From: Candidatus Omnitrophota bacterium
GTDB taxonomy: Bacteria > Omnitrophota > Gorgyraeia > B26-G9
Direction of reading: 5' to 3'
Assembly: GCA_030630245.1 (NCBI GenBank)
Contig: DAOVNL010000002.1
Coordinates: 1 to 14,083, forward strand
Length of the DNA: 14,083 bases
This document shows, in pieces, positions 5,824-13,141 of the stretch. Each line of letters begins with the position of its first letter. The stretch's first letter is position 1. The notes under the pieces are model-generated. The model worked only from the letters and a program-made list of their open reading frames with translations. It did no database searches and was not told the DNA's origin. A program made the position numbers and the translations under genes.

Positions 5824-7925
5824 CGGCCAGCGTCAACTGATTTAGGCTGCATCAGATTCACTGCCGCCTCATATACCTCTTCAACCGTGATCTCTCTCAT
5901 GCAATTCTTCCTGAAACATTTCGGACTGTAGCAGGCAGAGCAAGACAACTCTTTTCTTATTAAAGCAAATTTTTCGGCAAATGGCAAATGCCGCACCGGG
6001 TCCGTAGGGCCGAACAGGGCCACAAAAGGCACTTTTAAGGCCGCGGCGATATGCATCGGCGCGCTGTCAACCGTTATCAAAACCGCGCAGTGTTTGATCA
6101 AAGCGCAAAGCTGCATTATCGATGTTTTACCCGCGGCATTTACCGGCCTGCACCGCGTACGCTTTATTATTTCCTCAATAGTACCTTTGGAATACTTTGT
6201 GCCCGTAAAAACAATACGCGCGTTGAATTTATTAGCAAGCATATCGGCAACTCTCGCGTAGGACTCAAGCATCCAGACCTTGCTCACCCAGCGGGGGCTT
6301 GCCAGCGCGTTTATACCGATAAGCATCTGCCCGCTGCTATACCAGTTCTGCTTCAGGAACTCCTGCATATTCCTCTCATCATAAACGCTTAACCATAACT
6401 CAAGCTTTTTATCAATATTGCTTTTGATCCCAAGGCCTTTAAGCACCTGAACCTGGTGTGTTACCGGATCGCAGTTTTTCATTGTATCTTTGATGCCGTA
6501 ATTGAGCAAAAATCCCAGTTTTTTATTGTTAAAGCCAAAACGCTGTTTTATTCCCGCAGCAAAAGCGATCATATGGCTCAGGTTATTATTTTGAAAATCA
6601 ACGCAGAAATTAAAATCCTTATGCCTGATCGCCATGATCTTTTTCATAACTTCAAAAAATCCCTTATGCCTTAAGATTATCAAGTCATCAATATACGGGC
6701 ATAACTGCAGGACATCCTTGAACTGGTTTTTTATCAGAACCTCAATCTGAGCATTGGGGAATTTCGCCCTTATAGCCCGCAAAGACGGTGTTATTAAAAT
6801 CGCATCCCCTAAAGCACCCAGTTTAATCACCAAGATCCTTTTCTTGTTTACCACATCCTTATAAACATCGATAGTCTTTCGCACAAGAACCTCTAAGGAG
6901 AAATTGTCTTCGACCTTTTTTCTTAAATTCCTGAGGCATTCATCTGCGAGTTTCTTGTCTTTTAAAACCCGCACCGCCGCGCCCGCGATCGCATGTGCAT
7001 CGGCCGGCTCAACTAAAAGCCCTTCCTTTTCATGCTCAATTATCTCAACAACACCGCCGACCTTTGTCGCCAATACCGGAACACCCACGGCTCCTGCCTC
7101 AATAACCACCCTTCCGAAGGCCTCTTGTGTTGTTGTTGAAAGCACCAGAAGATCAAGCTTTTTCAATATACCCGGGACATCCTTAACATTACCGAGAAAC
7201 TCCACCTTATCCGACAGGTTAAGGTCATCAACCATTCTTTTGAGTTCATCTAAATACTGATTTTTGTGCTCCGGGGCATCCCCGATAATTAAAGCCTTTG
7301 CCTGCGGGAATTCCCTCAATATACCAGGCAATGCCTTAATAAAATGCTTATGCCCTTTAAGTGGGGTTATCCTTCCGATAATCCCGATCACCTTTTGCTG
7401 TTTTGCAGGCATTGTTTCTTTTTTTTCAAACTTAAACTCATTCAAATCTACGCCGCGGTAGATCAGTCGTATTTTTTCCTTACTAACACCGAAATCATGC
7501 ATCATGTGCCTGCCGATTACCTGGCTAATGACTATTCCTCTTTTTCCCCAGCCCATAACGCGCGAAAAAAAGTGCCTGCTGTAATATCCGTGGCATGTTG
7601 TGACCAGCTCCGCTTTTGTGGATAGTGTCGCAAAAAAAGCGATCCAGGCAGGCACACGGCTTCTGGCATGCACGATATCTATGTTTTCCTTTTCAATAAT
7701 ATCCTTTAGTTTGACCACGCACCAGATAATTGAAAACAGGGATTTCCTGTGCACAGGCATTGTATAGTGCACAGACGAGGTAGCCTCAAGGTCTTTAACA
7801 AGTCTTCCCCCCGCAGAAACAACAACTGATTTATACCCGCTTTTGATCAAGGCATCAGCAAGATCTACGACTCCTCTTTCTACTCCCCCGCTTTCAAGCT
7901 CGGGAAGGATTTGTAAAATATTCAT
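5820..7925 (-). CDS. Fused glycosyltransferase: GT4 domain plus GT9 heptosyltransferase domain
   Basis: One 701-residue frame joins two complete enzymes. Residues 1-355 are a GT4 GT-B domain: SGGVERGV (12-19), TTCHGYY (109-115), IGRITPLKGHKHFI (183-196), and the E-x7-E motif with Glu268 and Glu276. Residues 361-695 are a GT9 domain: KLGALGDAILITP (368-380, catalytic Asp374), DSAPMHIAAAL (620-630), ALFGPTDP, and the four-cysteine cluster C662-x2-C665-x4-C670-x4-C675. The join lies near position 6845. Each half is close to full family length, so this is a true fusion by sequence rather than a remnant. It may add a heptose and another sugar in sequence. No good ribosome site precedes the ATG at 7925; a hairpin ends three bases before it. 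Confidence 0.9.
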   Translation of the reverse strand: MNILQILPELESGGVERGVVDLADALIKSGYKSVVVSAGGRLVKDLEATSSVHYTMPVHRKSLFSIIWCVVKLKDIIEKENIDIVHARSRVPAWIAFFATLSTKAELVTTCHGYYSRHFFSRVMGWGKRGIVISQVIGRHMMHDFGVSKEKIRLIYRGVDLNEFKFEKKETMPAKQQKVIGIIGRITPLKGHKHFIKALPGILREFPQAKALIIGDAPEHKNQYLDELKRMVDDLNLSDKVEFLGNVKDVPGILKKLDLLVLSTTTQEAFGRVVIEAGAVGVPVLATKVGGVVEIIEHEKEGLLVEPADAHAIAGAAVRVLKDKKLADECLRNLRKKVEDNFSLEVLVRKTIDVYKDVVNKKRILVIKLGALGDAILITPSLRAIRAKFPNAQIEVLIKNQFKDVLQLCPYIDDLIILRHKGFFEVMKKIMAIRHKDFNFCVDFQNNNLSHMIAFAAGIKQRFGFNNKKLGFLLNYGIKDTMKNCDPVTHQVQVLKGLGIKSNIDKKLELWLSVYDERNMQEFLKQNWYSSGQMLIGINALASPRWVSKVWMLESYARVADMLANKFNARIVFTGTKYSKGTIEEIIKRTRCRPVNAAGKTSIMQLCALIKHCAVLITVDSAPMHIAAALKVPFVALFGPTDPVRHLPFAEKFALIRKELSCSACYSPKCFRKNCMREITVEEVYEAAVNLMQPKSVDAGR

Positions 7926-7928
7926 AAA

Positions 7929-7969
7929 AAATCATTTCATGATTTAGCTTTAAGGTCTAAGCCTTAAGC
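7929..7969 (-). promoter_or_regulatory. Paired hairpins just before the GT4-GT9 start codon
   Basis: On the minus strand, a stem GCTTAAGG / CCTTAAAGC (7947-7969, one bulged base, 6-base loop) is followed by a perfect 7-bp stem AAATCAT-GAA-ATGATTT (7929-7945). The second hairpin ends three bases before the ATG at 7925, where a Shine-Dalgarno sequence would normally be. Possible roles are translational control, RNA stability or a weak terminator; the sequence does not decide. Confidence 0.45.
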
Positions 7970-7979
7970 CCTATATTAA

Positions 7980-7992
7980 CCGCTAATCAATT
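7980..7992 (-). repeat. 13-base motif shared by two operon spacers, copy 2
   Basis: The minus strand reads AATTGATTAGCGG, one base different from the copy at 5758-5770. It sits in the 126-base spacer (7926-8051) between the LpxL-ELM1 gene and the GT4-GT9 gene. That spacer also contains a third weak hairpin (CGAACT-GAAA-AGTTTCG) and no convincing promoter. Confidence 0.3.
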
Positions 7993-8051
7993 ACAATTAT
8001 CCGAAACTTTTTCAGTTCGTAATTTTTTTACTTATAGCTTATTAACTATAG

Positions 8052-9998
8052 CTATTTGATTATTTTTTCTTTTATTGCTTTATTCAGCTTTTTATTGTCA
8101 TCGAGTTTTTCAAGCGAAAACACCCCTTTTTCAAAATTCGTCAGCTCATCATAAAGCGCGTCGTGATGGGCAACGCGCATGATCTTCTCTTTTTCAAGAT
8201 GATCAATAAATTTTTCATGCTTTGTTTTTCTTCCAGCAGTTTTTTTCTTCAGCGGAAACACTATAGTATATGCATCGGAAGCCGCTGCCTCAGAAACCAT
8301 AGAGATACTCTCTCCGGTCACAACCATAACATCAGAAGCCCCTAAAATTCCGTTGACCGCAAAGTCATAATTCTTCTCTTTGGGAAAAACTTTAAAGATA
8401 CATCGCGGATAATTTTCCAGGCTCTTTTTTATATACTCATCGACATTATTCGGCGTGCGCCTGGATGTGGAAAGCAAAAGCCAGGCATTATGCTCATCCG
8501 CAAACTTTTTAAGCTCCTCAATGAATTTTTCCGCAAGCCCCGCATCAAGTGAATAATATTTGGAATCCCCGCCAATGAGAACCCCGATCTTAAGCCCTTT
8601 CTTCAGGTCTGCATGTTCACAGAGCTGCTCCCTTGCCTGAGCCAGGCTCTCGGATGAAACCATGTTTAAAGCCCCGTGCGTCATGACCACATTCTCTTGC
8701 TGTCTTGCCTCATCATGATAAGGTATGATGGAAAGATCAAAATCCTTTTCTGAAAAAGGCGACGGCTTCATCAGGCTTACTGTCTTTGCCAGGTTTTCCT
8801 CACCCAGTAGCAGCGCCGCAGCCCTGGTTGAGGAGCCGGTGCAGACGATAATATCAGCATGAGCGCCTTCAAGCCTATTAAAGGAATCCGCTGTTAATGC
8901 CATCTTAAGATACCTCATGGGGCAATGGAGAATTTTCCCGAACAGAAAGGTAATCAGGTTAAGCAGTTTTTCCGCAAAATGATTTTTAAAAACAACATCC
9001 AGCTCAACGGTCTTTACCGGGCTGGTTTGCTCAAGCACGGACTTTGCTACAGCCTGCGCCTGACGCAGGTGGCCGGTCATTCCGTCCTTAAGGATCATAA
9101 CCGTCCTTGCACTTGTATATTTCCAGCGCCTGTTTCCCCAAAGCCAAAGATACGGGTTTTTTCTGATATGCCGTTCGAGCAGATCGCGGTATTCCGCGGC
9201 ACCTCTTTTTACAAATTCCTCAATGTCCTCACCCTCACGTTTCTGTATGCGTTCCTCGATCACAAGCTCATGGTTAAAGCCGCTTCCATGGCGCAGGTTA
9301 AATGCAGGCAGGATCGGACTGCCTGTTTTTCCGGCTATTCTAAAAGTCCCGTCAGCAATAAAAACAGGCCTGCCGAAAAGATCCAGCAGCTGTCCCACCC
9401 TGCCGCTTTGGTCCCCGATCATACCGACAATGTTGTTTTGCTTAAGGTTCTTAACGATCTGCCTGAGCTGCACCCCCTTTTGAATGACTGTTGTACCTCT
9501 AATCTCACGGTTATAGTTAAGCAGGTCATTTAAAAAATAGGGCTTCTGCACTCTGGCTAAGGCATGCATCTTATATCCGTAATGAGCTGAAATGCTCGCG
9601 CAGAGTTCCCAGTTGCCGTAATGCGCGCTTAAGAAAACAATTCCTTTTCCCCCAGCAAGCGCTTCTTTGATCCTGTCTATATTCCTAACCTTTGTATATT
9701 TGCCGAAATACTTATCACTCATGCGAGGCATAAGAAAAAGTTCCGTAATATTCAGGCCGAAGTTCTTGAACATCTTTAGAACAACCTTTTTACGCTTTTC
9801 CCTGCTGAGTTTTTTTCCGAAAGCAGCCTTAAGGTTGGCATTGGCTATCCTTCTTCTTTTAACGTGGAGATAATACAGCGCCGCACCGACAAAAGCACCG
9901 AAATTAAGCACCGCGTTTATCGGCAGGATACGCGTTAGCAGCACCAGAATGCTAATCGGTAAATAAAGCAGATACGCGTTCCAGGAATCTTCTCTCAT
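8052..9998 (-). CDS. LpxL-like lipid A acyltransferase fused to an ELM1/DUF1022 domain
   Basis: A 648-residue protein with two domains (numbering from the ATG at 9998). Residues 1-295 match the LpxL/HtrB (LPLAT) family: a hydrophobic N-terminal segment (about 9-45), the catalytic H-x4-E in SAHYGNWEL (His126, Glu131), IGDQSGR (194-200), and the closing WLWGNRRWKY. These enzymes add a secondary acyl chain to lipid A on the cytosolic side of the inner membrane. Residues about 298-648 match the Mito_fiss_Elm1/DUF1022 family: KDGMTGHLRQA (304-314), LIGGDSKYY (474-482), STSRRTPN (510-517) and VVTGESISMVSEA (559-571), a GT-B-like fold of unclear bacterial function. A TTG start at 10007 is possible, but ATG 9998 has AGAGG nine bases upstream. 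It overlaps lpxK by 47 bases. Confidence 0.88.
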   Translation of the reverse strand: MREDSWNAYLLYLPISILVLLTRILPINAVLNFGAFVGAALYYLHVKRRRIANANLKAAFGKKLSREKRKKVVLKMFKNFGLNITELFLMPRMSDKYFGKYTKVRNIDRIKEALAGGKGIVFLSAHYGNWELCASISAHYGYKMHALARVQKPYFLNDLLNYNREIRGTTVIQKGVQLRQIVKNLKQNNIVGMIGDQSGRVGQLLDLFGRPVFIADGTFRIAGKTGSPILPAFNLRHGSGFNHELVIEERIQKREGEDIEEFVKRGAAEYRDLLERHIRKNPYLWLWGNRRWKYTSARTVMILKDGMTGHLRQAQAVAKSVLEQTSPVKTVELDVVFKNHFAEKLLNLITFLFGKILHCPMRYLKMALTADSFNRLEGAHADIIVCTGSSTRAAALLLGEENLAKTVSLMKPSPFSEKDFDLSIIPYHDEARQQENVVMTHGALNMVSSESLAQAREQLCEHADLKKGLKIGVLIGGDSKYYSLDAGLAEKFIEELKKFADEHNAWLLLSTSRRTPNNVDEYIKKSLENYPRCIFKVFPKEKNYDFAVNGILGASDVMVVTGESISMVSEAAASDAYTIVFPLKKKTAGRKTKHEKFIDHLEKEKIMRVAHHDALYDELTNFEKGVFSLEKLDDNKKLNKAIKEKIIK

Positions 9999-11013
9999 TT
10001 TTCTCAACCTCTAATTTGATTTTCAACACCAATATCTCAACCCCAGGCTGTTTATCTCTCATTACAGCCTTTATTCTCGGCTCATCCTTTGCCGTGGTTA
10101 TGATCAATCTTACCTTTAATTCAAGGCTCCTGGCAATAACAGATTTAAGCTCAACATCTGTAAAAGCATGGTGGTCCTCAAAATAAAAATTTTCCACTAT
10201 CTGCGCGCCCAGACCTTTCACAGTTTTCTCAAATAACTTCGGCTTGGCAATAGCGCACAGCAGCGCGACTTTTTCATCCCTAACAAATGAAAGTTCTCTC
10301 TTCTGAGCCTTATTTATATTATATAAAAACTCAGGAACATGACTGCTCTTGAATATCTCAGCCTTTTTATTATATGTGCGCAATTTATTTATTATCTCTT
10401 CAACTTTTCCGGGCGCCTGATCTGTGTGCGTGAGCACAAAAACCTGAGCATTGCCAAGATAGCAAAAAGGCACGCGCAGCAATCCCCGGGGCAAAACATA
10501 CCCGAACCCGAAGGGATTCAGGCAATCAATACAGACAATATCAAGGTCCTTTCCTGTTTTTAGATTCCCAAAGGCATCATCAAGCACAGCAACTTCGCAG
10601 CCCATTTCATGCTGTGCCAATTTAAGCGCGGCAAGCCTGTCCTTATTGATTATAACCTGTGCCTCGGGAAACCTGTTTTTAAGCATCTGCGGTTCATCCG
10701 CGATAACCCCCTTGCCTTGAATACCTTTATAGCCGCGGCTGATTATCGCAACACGCTTTTTCTCCTGCAGCAGATATTCGACAATTCTCTCAACAAGAGG
10801 CGTTTTGCCTGTGCCTCCCACAGTTATATTTCCGACACTGATAACTTTTATATTATGTCTGCTTACAGGCATAATACGTAAGCGGTAAACAAGCAGTCTA
10901 AGAGTAAGGATACCGGAATAGATCAGCGATAAAAAGTATAAAAAAATCCCCAAGACCCGGCTTTGGGCATCCTTTTTTTTGCCCGCTATGATAAGCAGCA
11001 GATATTTCTTCAT
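9952..11013 (-). CDS. lpxK: Tetraacyldisaccharide 4'-kinase LpxK
   Basis: LpxK phosphorylates the 4' position of the lipid A disaccharide at the inner membrane. Seen in 353 residues: an N-terminal membrane-associated helix (about 18-45), SVGNITVGGTGKTP with the P-loop (59-72), SRGYKG (92-97), DEP (106-108), Asp145-Asp146, the FEDHHAF region (278-284) and TTAKDEPR (306-313). The loop normally read as DDGFQH is DDAFGN here, a real departure in the catalytic area. The frame is open upstream to an ATG at 11046. The ATG at 11013 is chosen because it overlaps the rarA stop as ATGA, has AAAGGA before it and gives a normal N-terminus. Its 3' end overlaps the LpxL-like gene. Confidence 0.92.
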   Translation of the reverse strand: MKKYLLLIIAGKKKDAQSRVLGIFLYFLSLIYSGILTLRLLVYRLRIMPVSRHNIKVISVGNITVGGTGKTPLVERIVEYLLQEKKRVAIISRGYKGIQGKGVIADEPQMLKNRFPEAQVIINKDRLAALKLAQHEMGCEVAVLDDAFGNLKTGKDLDIVCIDCLNPFGFGYVLPRGLLRVPFCYLGNAQVFVLTHTDQAPGKVEEIINKLRTYNKKAEIFKSSHVPEFLYNINKAQKRELSFVRDEKVALLCAIAKPKLFEKTVKGLGAQIVENFYFEDHHAFTDVELKSVIARSLELKVRLIITTAKDEPRIKAVMRDKQPGVEILVLKIKLEVEKNERRFLERVSALFTD

Positions 11014-12350
11014 TCCTTTTCTGTCTCTCTCAGATATTCCAGCCATGCTTTTATCTTTTTCTCATAGCCCATTTCAGCCGGTTGATAATACTTCTTTTTT
11101 TTACTCATATACTCCTGTTTTGCATAATGATTCTTAAAATCATGCGCATATTTATAACCCGCGCCGCGATCCAGTTTCTTTGCGCTTTTATATGAGGCGT
11201 CCTTCAAATGATCGGGAACCTCCCGGCTTACTTCATTTGCAACATCATGCGCTGCTTTTTCAATGCCTAAATACGAGGCATTGCTTTTGGGAGCACAGGC
11301 CACATAAACAGCCGCCTGGGCCAGAGGGATCCGCGCCTCAGGCATGCCCAGCACTTCCACCGCATCATATGCGGCATTGGCCAGAACAAACGCATGCGGA
11401 TCGGCATTACCCACATCCTCTGATGCACAGATCAGAATTCTTCTGGCAATAAAACGCGGGTCCTCCCCCGCATAGATCATTTTTGCCAGCCAGTAAAGCG
11501 CCGCGTCAGGATTAGTACCCCGCATACTTTTGATAAAGGCGGAGATCACGTCATAATGATCGTCTTCGTCTGTGTCGTAGCGGATAATTCTTTTCTGTAT
11601 GGATTCCTCAGCCACCTGCTTTGTAAAATGAATCTTTTTGTCAATGTCTGGCTCTATTGTTAAAATACCCACCTCAAGAGCATTCAAGGCACGCCTTGCA
11701 TCGCCGTTACTTATGCGACAGATGTGTTCCAGGGCGTCTTTTTCAACCTCAACGCACAGATCGCCTAAACCTCTTTCTTTATCCCTTAAAGCAGCTTTTA
11801 ATATGGATAAGATGTTCTCCTGTGTATGCGGTTTAAATTCAAAAACATGCGAACGCGAGATCAGAGCAGGAACAACATAGAAAAAAGGATTATGCGTTGT
11901 CGCCCCTATCAGGATAATGTTGCCCAGCTCTACATCGTCCAAAAACACATCCTGCTGAGCTTTGTTGAAACGGTGAATTTCATCAACGAAAAGGATCGTA
12001 CGCATATCACGGTTCTTTTTTAATTTCCTTGCCGCAAGAAGCTTCTCTTTGACTTCTTTTACACCTACCGCAGCCGCATGCATAGAATCAAATTCAGAAT
12101 TTGTTAATTTGCTAATAATATTCCCCAACACGCTTTTTCCCGTGCCGGAAGGGCCGTAAAGGATAAGCGAGCTGATCCTGTCCGAATTGATCAATCGCCT
12201 CAGGAGCTTGCCCTGACCAAGAATATGATCCTGTCCGACAAACTCCTCAAGATTTCGAGGTCTCATTTTTAATGCAAGCGGAGCATTTTTTGAGATCTTT
12301 GCCTCTTTTCCTGTTTTTCCTACCTCAAAAAGATCACTTTTAGCACCCAT
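11010..12350 (-). CDS. rarA: Replication-associated recombination protein A (RarA/MgsA), AAA+ ATPase
   Basis: RarA is a homotetrameric AAA+ clamp-loader-like ATPase that acts at stalled replication forks and interacts with SSB. The 446 residues have full family length. Seen: PLALKMRPRNLEEFVGQ (24-40), Walker A GPSGTGKS (66-73; usually GPPGTGKT), Walker B ILFVDEIHRFNKAQQD (119-134), sensor 1 GATTHNP (149-155; usually GATTENP), GDARRALNALE, and the C-terminal YAGEDPRFIARRILICASEDVG tetramerisation region. ATG at 12350 has only a weak GGTGAG ribosome site. It stands at the head of the LPS block and is coupled to lpxK by ATGA, although it has no evident LPS role. The non-coding stretch upstream resembles 6S RNA. 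Confidence 0.96.
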   Translation of the reverse strand: MGAKSDLFEVGKTGKEAKISKNAPLALKMRPRNLEEFVGQDHILGQGKLLRRLINSDRISSLILYGPSGTGKSVLGNIISKLTNSEFDSMHAAAVGVKEVKEKLLAARKLKKNRDMRTILFVDEIHRFNKAQQDVFLDDVELGNIILIGATTHNPFFYVVPALISRSHVFEFKPHTQENILSILKAALRDKERGLGDLCVEVEKDALEHICRISNGDARRALNALEVGILTIEPDIDKKIHFTKQVAEESIQKRIIRYDTDEDDHYDVISAFIKSMRGTNPDAALYWLAKMIYAGEDPRFIARRILICASEDVGNADPHAFVLANAAYDAVEVLGMPEARIPLAQAAVYVACAPKSNASYLGIEKAAHDVANEVSREVPDHLKDASYKSAKKLDRGAGYKYAHDFKNHYAKQEYMSKKKKYYQPAEMGYEKKIKAWLEYLRETEKE

Positions 12351-12375
12351 AACTCACCATACACTTTTTATTCTG

Positions 12376-12388
12376 AAAAAAATTCCCC
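12376..12388 (-). terminator. Possible terminator at the 3' end of the candidate 6S RNA
   Basis: The 3' side of the RNA's closing stem (GGGGAA on the minus strand) is followed by a run of T (seven after the AA, 12376-12384 region). This is the layout of an intrinsic terminator, although the stem it would use is long and interrupted. Some read-through into rarA, 26 bases further on, is likely since no separate rarA promoter is clear. Confidence 0.45.
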
Positions 12389-12547
12389 GCTCATTGCCGT
12401 AAACACTTGAGGATTATTGAACCCGGTCTAACCAGGTGGGTACCATCTTAACCAGCCCACGGGCAGGCTAAAGGCAGGTTCCCTATAATCTTTTAATGGT
12501 TCAAAATATTACCAAGTGCTCACAAACATGGCAGGGAAAATTCTATT
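12377..12547 (-). ncRNA. ssrS: Candidate 6S RNA
   Basis: No protein gene fits here. On the minus strand a predicted transcript of about 170 nt folds as one long, interrupted hairpin. Complementary pairs from outside in: TTCCC (12534-12538) with GGGGAA (12383-12388); TGCC (12530-12533) with GGCA (12395-12398); CACTTG (12513-12518) with CAAGTG (12404-12409); TTGAACC (12498-12504) with GGTTCAA (12417-12423); GGGAACC (12477-12483) with GGTACCC (12438-12444, one mismatch); then an apical stem near 12450-12471. A roughly 14 by 14 base internal loop interrupts it, like the open-promoter bubble of 6S RNA, which binds and inhibits housekeeping RNA polymerase. A T-tract follows the closing stem. The location upstream of rarA matches the 6S neighbourhood I recall in several bacterial groups. 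A different structured RNA or rarA leader is possible. Confidence 0.6.
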
Positions 12548-12553
12548 AAACTT

Positions 12554-12582
12554 AATATAACACAAAACGCTGAAAAAGGCAA
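12554..12582 (-). promoter_or_regulatory. Promoter for the candidate 6S RNA / rarA
   Basis: The minus strand shows -35 TTGCCT (12577-12582), a 17-base spacer and -10 TATATT (12554-12559, 5 of 6). It predicts a start at about 12547, exactly where the self-complementary transcript begins, which supports both calls. Confidence 0.6.
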
Positions 12583-12616
12583 GGAAAAACGGCGCCTGAG
12601 CATAGATTTTCCCCTC

Positions 12617-13126
12617 TTAATTTGAACTCCGGTTCAATCTCCTTAAGTACCTCTGCATATATAGATTTTTCTTCCTATCAAGATAGCAAACGATCATGTC
12701 CCCTTTCCTGAGCAGCGGAGCCATGAAGCGCAGAGATTTTTTAAAGTCATCAACTGCAATGGAAATAACAATATTATCAAGATCTTTTTTGGAGCGTTTA
12801 ATAATAAGCAATCCCCCATCGACAAAACCATACACAGTGCTCTTAGGCATCCTTTGCAATAAAGAGCTGATCTCTTTCCTTTCCAGTTTTTTGTTCGATG
12901 CGATATTTTTAACATAGCCGTCTTCGGAAAACTCAAATATCTGGTGATTGGCAAAAAACAGCGACTTGTCTCTGAACAACGGGCTCACTGTCTGATAGAT
13001 CATCTTCCAGGTTCCGATCAAATCACTTTGTTTTGCCTTTCTGGATTTCTCGGCAAGCTCATTCTCAGCTAAGCTGACATTGCATGCGAGCAAAAAACAG
13101 CTGAAGATCAAAAGGAATTTTTTCAT
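12617..13126 (-). CDS. Small secreted protein of unknown function
   Basis: I do not recognise a specific family. The 169-residue protein begins with a clear export signal (MKK, hydrophobic core, SLA|EN cleavage near residue 20). A cysteine at 15 in FLLAC gives a poor alternative lipobox, so lipoprotein processing is possible but less likely. The mature part starts with a short basic linker, then DLIGTWKMIYQ, a GTW motif of the kind seen at the start of lipocalin-like small beta barrels, followed by alternating strands and a basic C-terminus (RRYLRRLNRSS). It probably is exported to the periplasm or outer membrane. It starts 15 bases after the upstream PepSY-repeat gene and likely shares its transcript. 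An inverted repeat TTGAAC-CGGA-GTTCAA (12622-12637) lies over its last codons. Confidence 0.7.
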   Translation of the reverse strand: MKKFLLIFSCFLLACNVSLAENELAEKSRKAKQSDLIGTWKMIYQTVSPLFRDKSLFFANHQIFEFSEDGYVKNIASNKKLERKEISSLLQRMPKSTVYGFVDGGLLIIKRSKKDLDNIVISIAVDDFKKSLRFMAPLLRKGDMIVCYLDRKKNLYMQRYLRRLNRSSN

Positions 13127-13141
13127 CTTCTCTCATCCCTG

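Noticed and set aside
5820..7925. GT4-GT9 fusion as two genes or an assembly artefact
   Set aside because: The frame is continuous through the join with no internal stop and no ribosome site or start codon near 6845; the fusion is kept, though read-level checking is suggested.
8925..9533. Plus-strand open frame of 202 codons
   Set aside because: It lies wholly antisense to the LpxL-ELM1 gene, whose catalytic motifs read clearly on the minus strand; the translation looks like no family and has no convincing ribosome site.
11014..11046. Longer LpxK start at ATG 11046
   Set aside because: It lies inside rarA with a weak ribosome site, while the ATG at 11013 gives a standard ATGA coupling with rarA and a normal N-terminus.
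12351..12616. SRP RNA, tRNA or a known riboswitch in the gap before rarA
   Set aside because: No SRP Alu/S-domain motif, no tRNA cloverleaf and no riboswitch core that I recognise; the end-to-end pairing fits 6S RNA better.
12694..12954. Second minus-strand frame of 86 codons inside the small secreted protein gene
   Set aside because: The 169-codon frame has a signal peptide and plausible start; the shorter frame has neither.
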